Below are positions 33,886 to 45,725 of a stretch of 64,000 nt of DNA, piece by piece. Where the stretch lies: NCBI RefSeq assembly GCF_028649395.1, contig NZ_JAQSUW010000011.1:344802-408801 (forward strand), given 5' to 3'. How positions within the stretch are numbered: position 1 is the first letter of the stretch; every line of letters starts with the position of its first letter. Under the pieces are notes generated by a model. That model ran no database searches, was not told the DNA's origin, and worked only from the letters and a program-made list of their open reading frames with translations. The position numbers and the translations under genes are program-made. The DNA comes from Pseudomonas sp. Gutcm_11s. Its GTDB lineage: Bacteria; Pseudomonadota; Gammaproteobacteria; Pseudomonadales; Pseudomonadaceae.

Positions 33886-33910
33886 AAAAAAAACCCCGCA
33901 CTAGGCGGGG
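33886..33910 (-). terminator. Rho-independent terminator of nrdAB
   Basis: Minus-strand transcript: GCCCCGC-CTAGT-GCGGGG followed by eight U, 82 bases past the nrdB stop. The T-run ends 10 bases before the ATG of the OLD-like gene on the same strand. Confidence 0.85.
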
Positions 33911-33991
33911 CTTTTAGTTTCTCTCGCTACCCCGGACATCCATTCTCAGGTAAAGCGCTTCTAATCTGTCCTAACGGTCTGGACCCAGGAA

Positions 33992-35236
33992 TCAATCCCA
34001 GCTCAACGCACCACCAGTCTGATACTCGATCACACGAGTCTCGAAGAAGTTCTTCTCCTTCTTCAGGTCCATGATCTCGCTCATCCACGGGAACGGGTTG
34101 TTGGTACCCGGGTATTCCTCTTTCAGGCCGATCTGGGTCAGACGACGGTTGGCGATGAACTTGAGGTAGTCCTCCATCATGGCCGCGTTCATGCCCAGTA
34201 CGCCGCGCGGCATGGTGTCACGCGCGTATTCGATCTCCAGCTGGGTGCCCTGCAGGATCATCTGGGTCGCTTCGTCCTTCATCTGGGCGTCCCACAGATG
34301 CGGGTTCTCGATCTTGATCTGGTTGATCACGTCGATACCGAAGTTCAGGTGCATGGACTCGTCGCGCAGGATGTACTGGAACTGCTCGGCGGTGCCGGTC
34401 ATCTTGTTGCGGCGGCCCATGGAGAGGATCTGGGTGAAGCCGCAGTAGAAGAAGATGCCTTCCAGAACGCAGTAGTAGGCGATCAGGTTGCGCAGGAACT
34501 GGCGATCGGTTTCCGGGGTGCCGGTTTCGAACTTCGGATCGGAGATCGAGCGGGTGTACTTCAGGCCCCAGGAGGCCTTCTTCGCCACGCTCGGGATCTC
34601 GTGGTACATGTTGAAGATCTCGCCTTCATCCATGCCCAGCGATTCGATGCAGTACTGGTAGGCGTGGGTGTGGATCGCTTCCTCGAAGGCCTGGCGCAGG
34701 ATGTACTGGCGGCACTCGGGGTTGGTGATCAGGCGGTACACGGCCAGCACCAGGTTGTTGGCAACCAGGCTGTCGGCGGTGGAGAAGAAGCCGAGGTTGC
34801 GTTTGACGATGCGGCGCTCGTCTTCGCTGAGGCCGTCCTTGCTCTTCCACAGAGCGATGTCGGCGTTCATGTTCACTTCCTGCGGCATCCAGTGGTTGGC
34901 GCAACCATCCAGATACTTCTGCCAGGCCCAGTCGTACTTGAAGGGTACGAGCTGGTTGAGGTCGGCGCGGGCGTTGATCATCTGCTTGTCGCCGACGTGT
35001 ACGCGGGCGGCGGAGCCTTCCAGATCGTCCAGGCCTTCCTGGATGTCCAGGTCGTTCAGGGCCTTCTTGGCGCGGGCGACGGCGTCGGAGTCGTCGGCCG
35101 ATACGGCGCGGGCTTCCTCGACGGAGCCGGCGGCATCGTCGTCCAGTTGATCGGCGGCGGCGCCGACTACGGCAGCGGCGGGTTTGGCGGCGGCTTCGGC
35201 GCCTTCTTCTTTATCGAATTCGTCCCAGCTGAGCAT
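33992..35236 (-). CDS. nrdB: Ribonucleotide reductase class Ia, beta subunit
   Basis: 414 aa, radical-generating subunit (diiron-tyrosyl) that supplies NrdA for aerobic dNTP synthesis. The N-terminus [12 protein letters not shown] followed by a variable Ala/Asp-rich stretch is as in P. aeruginosa NrdB. Diiron and radical region motifs: [50 protein letters not shown] 35236 has CAGGAGA upstream; a second possible start at 35257 is 7 codons earlier. It follows nrdA by 358 bases of structured spacer and ends at a strong terminator. Confidence 0.95.
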   Translation of the reverse strand: MLSWDEFDKEEGAEAAAKPAAAVVGAAADQLDDDAAGSVEEARAVSADDSDAVARAKKALNDLDIQEGLDDLEGSAARVHVGDKQMINARADLNQLVPFKYDWAWQKYLDGCANHWMPQEVNMNADIALWKSKDGLSEDERRIVKRNLGFFSTADSLVANNLVLAVYRLITNPECRQYILRQAFEEAIHTHAYQYCIESLGMDEGEIFNMYHEIPSVAKKASWGLKYTRSISDPKFETGTPETDRQFLRNLIAYYCVLEGIFFYCGFTQILSMGRRNKMTGTAEQFQYILRDESMHLNFGIDVINQIKIENPHLWDAQMKDEATQMILQGTQLEIEYARDTMPRGVLGMNAAMMEDYLKFIANRRLTQIGLKEEYPGTNNPFPWMSEIMDLKKEKNFFETRVIEYQTGGALSWD

Positions 35237-35340
35237 GGTGGTCTCCTGCTTGGTCATCGGGCCGGGTTTCTGTGCGGCCTGTATGAATGTCCAGTAATTC
35301 TGATTATGTTCCGTTGCGATCTGCACGCAAGGGTCAAACA

Positions 35341-35534
35341 GTGCCACCCGACTGGTGGCGCCCAGGCCCGCGAGGCGGGCGAGGGGAGATGTTCTTGGGG
35401 CTGAGCCCCGGTCCCCGTGAGGGGAAACCGAGCTGCTGTGGCTTCTAACCTCGGCAACCCGGTGCAAGCGCGTAGCTGAGCGAGTGAGCGCTAGGCGCCA
35501 GGCTGGTCCGAGCCCCTGAGCGTGCTAGTGCACG
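35341..35534 (-). ncRNA. Structured nrdA-nrdB spacer, candidate RNA element
   Basis: The 358-base gap 35237-35594 has no gene but holds at least five clear hairpins: 35343-35359 (GCCACC/GGTGGC), 35366-35380 (GCCCGC/GCGGGC), 35397-35409 (GGGGC/GCCCC), 35409-35430 (CGGT-CCCC/GGGG-ACCG) and 35521-35534 (CGTGC/GCACG). It sits inside the nrdAB transcript, so a processing, stability or small RNA element is plausible. The strand is assumed from nrdAB. No Rfam family is recognised. Confidence 0.4.
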
Positions 35535-35594
35535 TGATGGGGGCGGACCTGCCGGGCAACAACGCGGGCGCCGCTCAGATGCGCGCGACTTCCC

Positions 35595-38480
<2,886 letters not shown>

Positions 38481-38649
38481 GAGGTTCTCCACTTCTAATT
38501 GGTTTGGACACCAGGGGTGCCGCGTGTTCATTCCATTGCAAAACGTCACGACATCCGGCGTCCGGCCAGACATCGAGAAAACTTACGGCAGTTGAGGATG
38601 ACTCGAGGGCCGTCCTGGCAACTGAATCCCTGCGGAGCCGGTTGGTCAT

Positions 38650-38669
38650 GACCACTATCTGTAGTGGTC
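38650..38669. promoter_or_regulatory. NrdR-like box 1 (nrdA leader)
   Basis: A perfect palindrome GACCACTATCTGTAGTGGTC. It fits the NrdR box pattern (ACwwTATATwwGT core) and lies 170 bases upstream of the nrdA ATG. Confidence 0.55.
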
Positions 38670-38833
38670 GCGACCCGCGACTTCGCGGTCGTTCTGTGAA
38701 TACAGGGGGAAGGGTTGCGCGGTCCGTGCTGCCTGCAGTCGCAAGCGGTGGCGACTGGGCTGAAATGCTACCGGTAGCGCGTGGATCGAGCCCCTCTGCA
38801 TTCTTTCTTTTTAGTGTCCCTGGCCTCGGGTTA

Positions 38834-38851
38834 CCCACTACATGTAGGGGT
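38834..38851. promoter_or_regulatory. NrdR-like box 2, overlapping possible nrdA -10
   Basis: ACCCACTACATGTAGGGG with a CTACATGTAG core. On the minus strand a TTGTAT near 38866-38871 could be a -35 element about 18 bases ahead of CTACAT within the box, so binding would block the promoter. Confidence 0.55.
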
Positions 38852-38919
38852 GAGGCGCGATGGGGATACAAGATAATGCGCTATTGGGGGCTTTGCAAGG
38901 GAAGTGCAGGGGGGCTTTC

Positions 38920-38928
38920 TGTGGATAA
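38920..38928 (-). promoter_or_regulatory. DnaA box upstream of nrdA
   Basis: TGTGGATAA is the exact complement of the DnaA box TTATCCACA. Two weaker TGTGGGT copies follow within 25 bases. Enterobacterial nrdAB promoters also carry DnaA boxes that time expression with replication initiation. Confidence 0.6.
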
Positions 38929-39059
38929 CTTGTGGGTGAATTGTGGGTCTTTTTGCTGCATCGCGCGGCAGGCCCCGAGATCACTGGCTCCTACCGTTCG
39001 TCGCTGCCGGCGAACGGCTTTGCGGACATTTGCCGGTGTGGCGACGCGGCGCACGCTAC

Positions 39060-39075
39060 CACAATATCTAGTGTT
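39060..39075. promoter_or_regulatory. NrdR-like box 3, near the response-regulator gene
   Basis: CACAATATCTAGTGTT fits the NrdR consensus ACACwATATwTwGTGT well. It is 580 bases from nrdA and about 75 bases before the response-regulator start, so it could serve either direction. Confidence 0.45.
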
Positions 39076-39150
39076 TTTGGCACGCGCTGTGCTAACGACG
39101 TTCGGTTGTTACAATGCCGCCACTAATGGCGTTTGCGCTGGAGAGAAGTC

Positions 39151-39870
39151 GTGGAGCAAGAGGCCTGGCAGATCCTGATCGTCGAGGATGATCAGCGGTT
39201 GGCGGAGCTGACCCAGGAGTACCTGCAGAGCAATGGTCTGCAGGTGGCGATCGAGTCCGATGGTGCCCGGGCCGCGGCACGCATCCTTCAGGAGCAGCCA
39301 GACCTGGTGGTGCTCGACCTGATGCTGCCGGGTGAGGATGGCCTGTCCATCTGCCGCAAGGTGCGTGGCCAGTTCGCCGGGCCGATCCTGATGCTCACCG
39401 CACGTACCGACGATATGGACGAAGTGCTCGGCCTGGAGATGGGCGCCGATGACTACGTGTGCAAGCCGGTGCGCCCGCGTGTGCTGCTGGCGCGCATCCG
39501 TGCCCTGTTGCGGCGCAGCGAAGTAGTGGATGCGCCGGCCGAGAACCAGCGGCGCCTGGAATTCGGTCCGCTGGTGATCGACAGCGCCATGCGCGAGTCC
39601 TGGCTGCGTGGCGAGAGCATCGAGCTGACCAGCGCCGAGTTCGACCTGCTCTGGCTGCTGGTGTCCAACGCCGGACGCATCCTCTCCCGCGAGGAGATCT
39701 TCACCGCCCTGCGCGGCATCGAGTACGACGGCCAGGACCGTTCCATCGACGTGCGCATCTCGCGCATCCGGCCGAAGATCGGTGACGACCCCGAGCACCC
39801 GCGCCTGATCAAGACGGTGCGCAGCAAGGGCTACCTGTTCGTCGCCGAGGCGGCGCAAGCCCTGCAATGA
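39151..39870 (+). CDS. OmpR-family response regulator (RstA-like)
   Basis: 239 aa. The receiver domain has the acidic pair in LIVEDD, phospho-acceptor Asp56 in VVLDLMLPG, Thr in MLTART and Lys in CKPVRP; the C-terminal winged helix has ELTSAEFDLLWLL and RSIDVRISRIRPKI. GTG 39151 with GAGAGAA upstream is preferred; the ATG at 39133 also opens the frame. It overlaps the kinase gene by 4 bases. The same nrdA-adjacent arrangement occurs in P. aeruginosa (PA1157/PA1158). Confidence 0.92.
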   Translation: MEQEAWQILIVEDDQRLAELTQEYLQSNGLQVAIESDGARAAARILQEQPDLVVLDLMLPGEDGLSICRKVRGQFAGPILMLTARTDDMDEVLGLEMGADDYVCKPVRPRVLLARIRALLRRSEVVDAPAENQRRLEFGPLVIDSAMRESWLRGESIELTSAEFDLLWLLVSNAGRILSREEIFTALRGIEYDGQDRSIDVRISRIRPKIGDDPEHPRLIKTVRSKGYLFVAEAAQALQ

Positions 39871-41477
39871 ACTCGATCTTCCTACGCATCTATGGCGGCA
39901 TCATCGCCGCGCTGGTGCTGGTGGCGCTGCTCGGCGTCGGCGCCCTGCAGCTGACCAACGAGGTGCGCAGCGACCAGTACCGCGAGCAGCTGGCGCGCGG
40001 CACCTTCCGCCTGATGGCGGACAGCCTGCAGCCGATGGACGACGTCGACCGCCGCCGCGCGCTGATCACCTGGACGCGCCTGCTCGGCGTGCCGTTGGAA
40101 CTGCAGGCGCTGGCCGACGTGCCGCTGGATGGCCGCACCCGTGGGCGCCTGCTCAATGGCCAGGTGCTGGTCGAGCAGGCCGGGCCGCACGAGGCGCGGG
40201 TCTTTGCCCTGGTCAGCGCCCAGCAGCAGTTGGTGCTGACCACCGAAATCGAGCAGGTCAGCGAGCAGCTGGCGCGCGCCACCGTCTACCTGCTGATGGA
40301 CGAACTGGTGCGCTATCCCATCGTCGAGCAGCCCAAGCGCCTGGCCGCCCTGAAGGAAGAGAAGCAGTTCGGCTTCGACCTGCGCCTGGTCACCCTGGAG
40401 AAGGTCGACCTGGACGAGGACCAGCAGCGCCGGGTCGACGAGGGCGATACGGTGCTGGCGCTGGGCAAGGGTGGCGACGCCATCCGCGTGATCGCCGGCA
40501 TGGTCGGTACGCCCTGGGTGCTGGAAGTCGGCCCTATCTACCAGATGAATCCCTATCCGACCGAGCTGCTGGTGCTGATCGGCGTCCTCGGCCTGAGCCT
40601 GACCGGGCTCATCCTCTATCTATTGGTGCGCCGCCTGGAGCTGCGCCTGCAGGGGCTGGAGAGCGCCGCCAGCCAACTGGCCAGCGGCCGCCTGGACGCC
40701 CGTGCGCCGTCCCAGGGCGCCGACTCGGTAGGGCGCCTGGCCGCCACCTTCAACGCCATGGCCGAGCAGTTGCAGCGCCTGGTCAGCGTGCAGCGCGAGA
40801 TGGTTCGTGCCGTGTCCCACGAGCTGCGTACGCCGGTGGCGCGCCTGCGCTTCGGCCTGGAGATGATCGCCGACGCCGAGACCGACCAGGCGCGGCACAA
40901 GTACCTGGAGGGCATGGATGGCGACATCCAGGACCTCGACAAGCTGGTCGACGAGATGCTGGTCTACGCCCGTTTGGAGCAGGGCTCGCCGGAGCTGAAC
41001 TTCCAGCGTGTCGACCTGCGTGAGCTGATCGATCAGGTGATGGGCGAGCTGGGGCCGCTGCGTGCGCAGATTCGCCTGGACCGCGGCCCCTGCCAAGATG
41101 GCCCGGACGACACGGCCATGGTCGACGCCGAGCCGCGCTACCTGCACCGCGCCCTGCAGAACCTGGTGAGCAACGCCATGCGCCACGCCGAGTCGCGGGT
41201 GCGGGTGAGCTACCGGATCGATGCGGAGCGCTGCTGGGTGGACATCGAGGACGACGGCCCCGGCGTGCCGGACGAGGCCTGGGAGCGAGTGTTCACGCCG
41301 TTCCTGCGCTTGGACGACAGCCGCACCCGCGCCTCCGGTGGCCACGGCCTGGGGTTGTCCATCGTGCGGCGCATCGTCTATTGGCACGGTGGGCGGGCCT
41401 ACGTCGGGCGCGGCACCTACCTGGGTGGTGCGCGGTTCAGCCTGATGTGGCCACGCCGGCAACTGCGCAAACCCTGA
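39867..41477 (+). CDS. Sensor histidine kinase (RstB-like)
   Basis: 536-aa membrane kinase. TM1 at about 8-28, a periplasmic sensor of about 200 residues, TM2 at about 232-252, then HAMP, and HisKA with His318 in AVSHELRTPVARLRFGLEM. The HATPase domain has N-box LQNLVSNAMRHAE, DDGPGVP and GGHGLGLSIVRRI. It phosphorylates the regulator encoded immediately upstream (ATGA overlap). The signal sensed is unknown. Confidence 0.92.
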   Translation: MNSIFLRIYGGIIAALVLVALLGVGALQLTNEVRSDQYREQLARGTFRLMADSLQPMDDVDRRRALITWTRLLGVPLELQALADVPLDGRTRGRLLNGQVLVEQAGPHEARVFALVSAQQQLVLTTEIEQVSEQLARATVYLLMDELVRYPIVEQPKRLAALKEEKQFGFDLRLVTLEKVDLDEDQQRRVDEGDTVLALGKGGDAIRVIAGMVGTPWVLEVGPIYQMNPYPTELLVLIGVLGLSLTGLILYLLVRRLELRLQGLESAASQLASGRLDARAPSQGADSVGRLAATFNAMAEQLQRLVSVQREMVRAVSHELRTPVARLRFGLEMIADAETDQARHKYLEGMDGDIQDLDKLVDEMLVYARLEQGSPELNFQRVDLRELIDQVMGELGPLRAQIRLDRGPCQDGPDDTAMVDAEPRYLHRALQNLVSNAMRHAESRVRVSYRIDAERCWVDIEDDGPGVPDEAWERVFTPFLRLDDSRTRASGGHGLGLSIVRRIVYWHGGRAYVGRGTYLGGARFSLMWPRRQLRKP

Positions 41478-41495
41478 GTCACTACCGTTCGGCGC

Positions 41496-41524
41496 CGTTC
41501 ATCAAACTGTCACCGAACTGTGGC
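41496..41524 (+). promoter_or_regulatory. Candidate Pho box upstream of hydrolase
   Basis: Three 7-base units with 4-base spacers: CGTTCAT, CTGTCAC, CTGTGGC against the PhoB repeat CTGTCAT. The middle unit matches 6 of 7 and the flanks 5 and 4. It lies 57 bases before the ATG at 41581. Confidence 0.45.
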
Positions 41525-41580
41525 AGCGCGCTCGAACGAACATCCGCAGACTCGCGCGTCACTGGGGTTCTGCGTTCCGG

Positions 41581-42612
41581 ATGTTGTCGATGCGAGTTCT
41601 ACTCTTCCTCGCCGCGCTATTGTGCGGCCTGCCGTCCTATGCGGCGAACCGATGCGAGGTACAGGTGCCGACCGCCACGGCGGATGTCGGCGAGGTGCGC
41701 CTGGCCTACCAGAGCATCGGCAGCCCCGGCGACCCGGCGCTGTTGCTGGTCATGGGCCTCGGTGGCCAGCTGATCCACTGGCCCGACGAGGTGGTGGCGA
41801 GCCTGTGCCAGCAGGGCTTCCGGGTGATTCGCTTCGACAATCGTGACGTCGGCCTGTCTGCCTGGATCGGTGAGGCGCCGGCGGCGAACCTGACCTATGA
41901 GGCGCTGCGCTATCAGCTGGGCCTGGGCGCCAACGCACCCTATTCGCTGCGTGACATGGCCGGCGATGCGCTGGGCCTGATGGACGCGCTGGGCATCCAG
42001 CGTTTCCACGTGCTGGGGGCGAGCATGGGCGGGATGATCGCCCAGCACATGGCCGACCTGGCGCCATCGCGGGTGGAGAGCCTGACCCTGCTGATGACCA
42101 GCACCAGCGCGCCGGGGCTGCCGGCGCCGGATGCGCATCTGCTGCAATTGCTGGCGCGCCGCGAGGCGCCCGACCGCGCCGCGGCCCTCGAGCAGCAGGC
42201 CGATCTGCTGGCGGCGCTCGGCAGCCCGACCCGGGCGGTGGATCGCCAGCAGCTGCTGGCCGAGGCCGCACGCAGCTACGACCGCGCCTTCAATCCGCAG
42301 GGTGTGCAGCGGCAGATTCTGGCGATCCTGGCCGAGCCGAGCCGGGTCGCCATGCTCGAACACCTGCAGGTGCCAACCCTGGTGGTGCATGGCACCGCCG
42401 ACCCGCTGTTGCCGGTGATGCACGGCGTGCATGTGGCTGCGCATATAAAGGGCAGCGAGCTGAAGCTGATCGCCGGGCTGGCCCATCGCTTCCAGCCGGC
42501 GTTCAAGGAACCGCTGCTGGCTGCGGTGTTGCCGCACCTGCGCGCCCATCGCCTGGATGACGCGCAGCTGGCCCAGCGCCTGGAGGGCGACGCGCTGCAG
42601 TCGCCGCTGTGA
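41581..42612 (+). CDS. Exported alpha/beta hydrolase
   Basis: 343-aa serine hydrolase with an N-terminal signal-like segment (VLLFLAALLCGLPSYAA). Nucleophile elbow GASMGG (about 140-145), oxyanion region LLVMGLGGQ, acid Asp in VHGTADPLLP, and catalytic His in GLAHRFQPAF. It could be an esterase, lipase or lactonase in the periplasm. The start could be ATG 41581 or 41590; neither has a strong Shine-Dalgarno. The possible Pho box upstream hints at phosphate control. Confidence 0.83.
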   Translation: MLSMRVLLFLAALLCGLPSYAANRCEVQVPTATADVGEVRLAYQSIGSPGDPALLLVMGLGGQLIHWPDEVVASLCQQGFRVIRFDNRDVGLSAWIGEAPAANLTYEALRYQLGLGANAPYSLRDMAGDALGLMDALGIQRFHVLGASMGGMIAQHMADLAPSRVESLTLLMTSTSAPGLPAPDAHLLQLLARREAPDRAAALEQQADLLAALGSPTRAVDRQQLLAEAARSYDRAFNPQGVQRQILAILAEPSRVAMLEHLQVPTLVVHGTADPLLPVMHGVHVAAHIKGSELKLIAGLAHRFQPAFKEPLLAAVLPHLRAHRLDDAQLAQRLEGDALQSPL

Positions 42613-44145
42613 TCAGGCGACCGGCACGCTGAGCTGTGGCTGGCTGCAGGCGAGCAGGTAGTCGCGCAGCCTGGCCTGTTGGCCGGGCGTCATGAACAGG
42701 CCGACTTTGGTGCGGCGCCAGAGGATGTCCTCGGCCTCTACGGCCCATTCCTCGCGGCGCAGGTAATCCACTTCGCGGGTATACAGGCCGGCGCCCAGGT
42801 GCTCGCCCAGCTCGCTCTGCTGCTGCACGCCATCGAGCAGGCGCCAGGTGCGGCTGCCGTAGGTGCCGGCCCAGCGCAGGGCCAGTTCGCGGTCGAGCCA
42901 GCCGAAGCGGGCGATCAGTTTGTCCGCCAGCGCCTCGCGACTGTCCATGTTCTCGCCACCGGGCAGCGGCGCCTTGGCGGTCCAGGCCGGGCACAGGTGG
43001 GCGAAGGTCGGGGCGAGCAGCTCCATGGCCGCCTCGGCCAACTTGCGGTAGGTGGTCAGCTTGCCGCCGAACACCGACAGCAGCGGTGCTTCGCCCGGTG
43101 CGCCGGCCAAAGCCAGGGTGTAGTCGCGGGTGATGGCGGAGGGCTGGTCGGATTCGTCGTCGCACAGCGGGCGCACGCCGGAATAGGTGTGCAGGATGTC
43201 GCTGCGCGACAGCTGTTGCTTGAAGTGGGCGTTGACTACCTTGAGCAGGTAGTCGGTTTCCTCCTCGCTGATCTTCACCCTGGCCGGATCGCCCTGGTAT
43301 TCGCGGTCGGTGGTGCCGATCAGGCTGAAGCGCTCCAGCCAGGGGATGACGAAGACGATGCGCTGGTCCTCGTTCTGCAGGATGTAGGCCTGCTCCTGGT
43401 CATGGATGCGCGGCACCACGATGTGGCTGCCCTGGATCAGGCGCACGCCATAGGTCGGCTTCTGTTTCAGGTCGTCCTGCAGGAAGCGCGCGACCCAGGG
43501 GCCGGCGGCATTTACCAGCGCGCGTGCGCGGATGGAGAACAGGCTGCCGTCGGCGCGCTCCAGGTGCAGGTGCCACAGGCCCTTGCTGCGCCGCGCGCTG
43601 ACGCAGCGGGTGCGGGTATGCACATGGGCGCGGCGCTCGCGGGCGGCCATGGCGTTGAGCACCACCAGACGGGCGTCGTCCACCCAGCAGTCGGAATATT
43701 CGAAACCGCGCGTCATCTCCGCCTTGAGCGGGCTGCCAGCGCCGAAGCGCAGGTTGCGCGAGGCCGGCAGCTTCTCGCGCTTGCCCAGGTGGTCATAGAG
43801 GAACAGGCCGGCGCGGATCATCCAGGCCGGGCGCAGGTGCGGGCGGTGGGGGAGGATGAAGCGCAGCGGTTTGACGATATGCGGCGCCTTGGCCAGCAGC
43901 ACTTCGCGCTCGGCCAGCGCCTCGCGCACCAGGCGGAACTCGTAGTGTTCGAGATAGCGCAGGCCGCCGTGGATCAGTTTGCTGCTGGCCGAGGAGGTGT
44001 GCTGGGCCAGGTCGTCGCGCTCGCAGAGGAACACCGAGAGGCCGCGCCCGGCCGCATCTGCGGCTATACCGGCGCCGTTGATGCCGCCACCGATTACGGC
44101 CAGGTCGTAGATTTCGGCGATGGGAGGCGTCTGGCTGAGCGGCAT
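42613..44145 (-). CDS. glpD: Glycerol-3-phosphate dehydrogenase (aerobic)
   Basis: 510-aa FAD-dependent, membrane-associated enzyme that oxidises glycerol-3-phosphate to dihydroxyacetone phosphate and passes electrons to quinone. The FAD dinucleotide fold is DLAVIGGGINGAGIA at the N-terminus, then SSKLIHGGLRYLEHYEF; late FGGKLTTYRKLAE is diagnostic. The length matches GlpD. Its promoter region (44146-44272) holds a near-consensus GlpR operator. Its stop codon is adjacent to the convergent hydrolase stop. Confidence 0.96.
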   Translation of the reverse strand: MPLSQTPPIAEIYDLAVIGGGINGAGIAADAAGRGLSVFLCERDDLAQHTSSASSKLIHGGLRYLEHYEFRLVREALAEREVLLAKAPHIVKPLRFILPHRPHLRPAWMIRAGLFLYDHLGKREKLPASRNLRFGAGSPLKAEMTRGFEYSDCWVDDARLVVLNAMAARERRAHVHTRTRCVSARRSKGLWHLHLERADGSLFSIRARALVNAAGPWVARFLQDDLKQKPTYGVRLIQGSHIVVPRIHDQEQAYILQNEDQRIVFVIPWLERFSLIGTTDREYQGDPARVKISEEETDYLLKVVNAHFKQQLSRSDILHTYSGVRPLCDDESDQPSAITRDYTLALAGAPGEAPLLSVFGGKLTTYRKLAEAAMELLAPTFAHLCPAWTAKAPLPGGENMDSREALADKLIARFGWLDRELALRWAGTYGSRTWRLLDGVQQQSELGEHLGAGLYTREVDYLRREEWAVEAEDILWRRTKVGLFMTPGQQARLRDYLLACSQPQLSVPVA

Positions 44146-44178
44146 GCAAGGGTACCGTAAGTTGTAATATGAACTTTA

Positions 44179-44199
44179 AATGTTCGATTTCGAAAATAT
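44179..44199. promoter_or_regulatory. GlpR operator before glpD
   Basis: AATGTTCGATTTCGAAAATA matches the GlpR consensus WATGTTCGWTAWCGAACATW at 18 of 20 positions. It lies between glpR and glpD. Confidence 0.75.
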
Positions 44200-44272
44200 G
44201 CTAGCCGAGTGCGTGTGCCGGCGCCAGCCTTGGCACTGGCCGGTCATCGCAAGAGAGAGGTTGTCGTCGGTT

Positions 44273-45031
44273 TTAGACGATGTGCAGCTGGATTTTCTGC
44301 TCGGCCAGCAGGCGCACGATGGCCGGGGCCGGAGTGGCGTCGCTGTACAGGTGGTCGACCAGGGCGATGGAGCCCAGGCGCACCACGGCGTTGCGGCCGA
44401 ACTTGCTGGAGTCGGCGGCCAGCAGCACCTGGCGGGCGTTGTCGATGATCGCCTGCGACACGCGCACTTCCTGGTAGTCGAAGTCGAGCAGGCTGCCGTC
44501 CTCGTCGATGCCGCTGATGCCCATCACGGCGAAGTCGACGCGGAACTGCTGGATGAAGTCCACCGCCGCCTGGCCCACCACGCCGCCGTCGCTGCGCACG
44601 CTGCCGCCGGCCACCAGCACTTCGAAGTCGGCCTTGTCGGCCAGGGTGGCGGCCACGTGCAGGTTGTTGGTGATCACCTTGAGGTGCTTGTGGCCGAGCA
44701 GGGCGCGGGCGATGGCCTCGGTGGTGGTGCCGATGCCGATGAACAGCGAGGCGTGGTCGGGAATGCTCGTGGCGATGGCCTCGGCGATGCGCTGCTTCTC
44801 GTCACGCATCTGCCCGGCGCGCATGGCGTAGGCGGTGTTCTGGATGCTCGACGCCTCGCTCGCCGCGCCGCCGTGGGTGCGCCGCAGCAGGCCCTGTTCG
44901 GCCAGCTGGTTGATGTCGCGGCGGATGGTCTGCGGGGTGACGGCGAAGGCCTGGGCCAGCTCGTCGATGCTGACGTAGCCGCGCTCGCGGGTGCGTTCGA
45001 GGATGCTCTGCTGGCGGGGCGGGAGGCTCAT
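44273..45031 (-). CDS. glpR: Glycerol-3-phosphate regulon repressor
   Basis: 252-aa DeoR-family repressor. The N-terminal helix-turn-helix ([24 protein letters not shown], then [13 protein letters not shown]) is followed by RRTHGGAA. The sugar-phosphate-binding domain has [12 protein letters not shown] and [11 protein letters not shown], with the [13 protein letters not shown] end ([12 protein letters not shown]). It should be released from DNA by glycerol-3-phosphate. It lies upstream of glpD on the same strand with a 127-base gap that holds its own operator. Confidence 0.95.
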   Translation of the reverse strand: MSLPPRQQSILERTRERGYVSIDELAQAFAVTPQTIRRDINQLAEQGLLRRTHGGAASEASSIQNTAYAMRAGQMRDEKQRIAEAIATSIPDHASLFIGIGTTTEAIARALLGHKHLKVITNNLHVAATLADKADFEVLVAGGSVRSDGGVVGQAAVDFIQQFRVDFAVMGISGIDEDGSLLDFDYQEVRVSQAIIDNARQVLLAADSSKFGRNAVVRLGSIALVDHLYSDATPAPAIVRLLAEQKIQLHIV

Positions 45032-45193
45032 CGGCGGTCCTTTTTATGATCGGCGGATTATAGCGAGCTGCTGCCTGCTGGCGACTCTTGCAGGTCTGTC
45101 ATGCACGGTGGTGGTCTGGCGGGCCGTCGCGGCGCGACGTTAAACACTGCTGCCGGCGGATTTTTCCGTTAAGGTACGCGAATTCTGTCTGCG

Positions 45194-45213
45194 GATTTTC
45201 ACATTCGAACATG
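45194..45213. promoter_or_regulatory. Possible second GlpR operator over ybaK start
   Basis: GATTTTCACATTCGAACATG: the right half (TCGAACAT) is perfect and the left half (ATTTTC) partial, 13 of 20 overall. It overlaps the ybaK ATG at 45211, which could place ybaK-glpK under GlpR. Confidence 0.4.
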
Positions 45214-45681
45214 ACTCCTGCCATCGATCTGCTGAAAAAGGCCAAGGCCGAGCACCAGGTGCACAGCTATCACCACGACCCCAAGGCGCCGTCCTACGGC
45301 CTGGAGGCTGCGGAAAAACTGAATCTGGACCCAGCGCGGGTGTTCAAGACCCTGCTCGCCGCCACCGAGAAGGGCGAGTTGCTGGTGGCTGTGGTGCCGG
45401 TCGCGGGCACGCTCGACCTCAAGGCCCTGGCCCACGCTGCCGGCGCCAAGAAGGCCGACATGGCCGACCCGCAGCAGGCCCAGCGCAGCACCGGCTACCT
45501 GGTCGGTGGCATCAGCCCGCTGGGGCAGAAGAAACGCCTGCGCACCTTCATCGACGAGTCCGCGCGCAATCATCCGACCATCCACGTCAGCGCCGGCCGG
45601 CGCGGCCTGGAGGTGGAGCTGGCGGCCGAGGTACTGGCCCAGCACACCCAGGGCAGCTTCGCCGCCATCGGCCGGGGCTGA
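45211..45681 (+). CDS. ybaK: Cys-tRNA(Pro)/Cys-tRNA(Cys) deacylase YbaK
   Basis: 156-aa trans-editing protein of the YbaK/ProX fold that hydrolyses Cys-tRNA(Pro). Motifs: VFKTLLAAT with the conserved Lys near residue 45, [31 protein letters not shown] and a final [11 protein letters not shown] 45211 gives the expected short N-terminus; the frame is open to 45088. It is wedged between glpR and glpK and lies 44 bases before glpK, so they are probably cotranscribed. Confidence 0.92.
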   Translation: MTPAIDLLKKAKAEHQVHSYHHDPKAPSYGLEAAEKLNLDPARVFKTLLAATEKGELLVAVVPVAGTLDLKALAHAAGAKKADMADPQQAQRSTGYLVGGISPLGQKKRLRTFIDESARNHPTIHVSAGRRGLEVELAAEVLAQHTQGSFAAIGRG

Positions 45682-45725
45682 TCGCCTCCGCCTGCGTCAT
45701 CACACATAACAACAAGGAACAGTGC

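Noticed and set aside
35237..35467. Upstream extension of the nrdB frame
   Set aside because: It crosses the hairpin-rich spacer and does not look like protein; the MLSWDEF start fits known NrdB.
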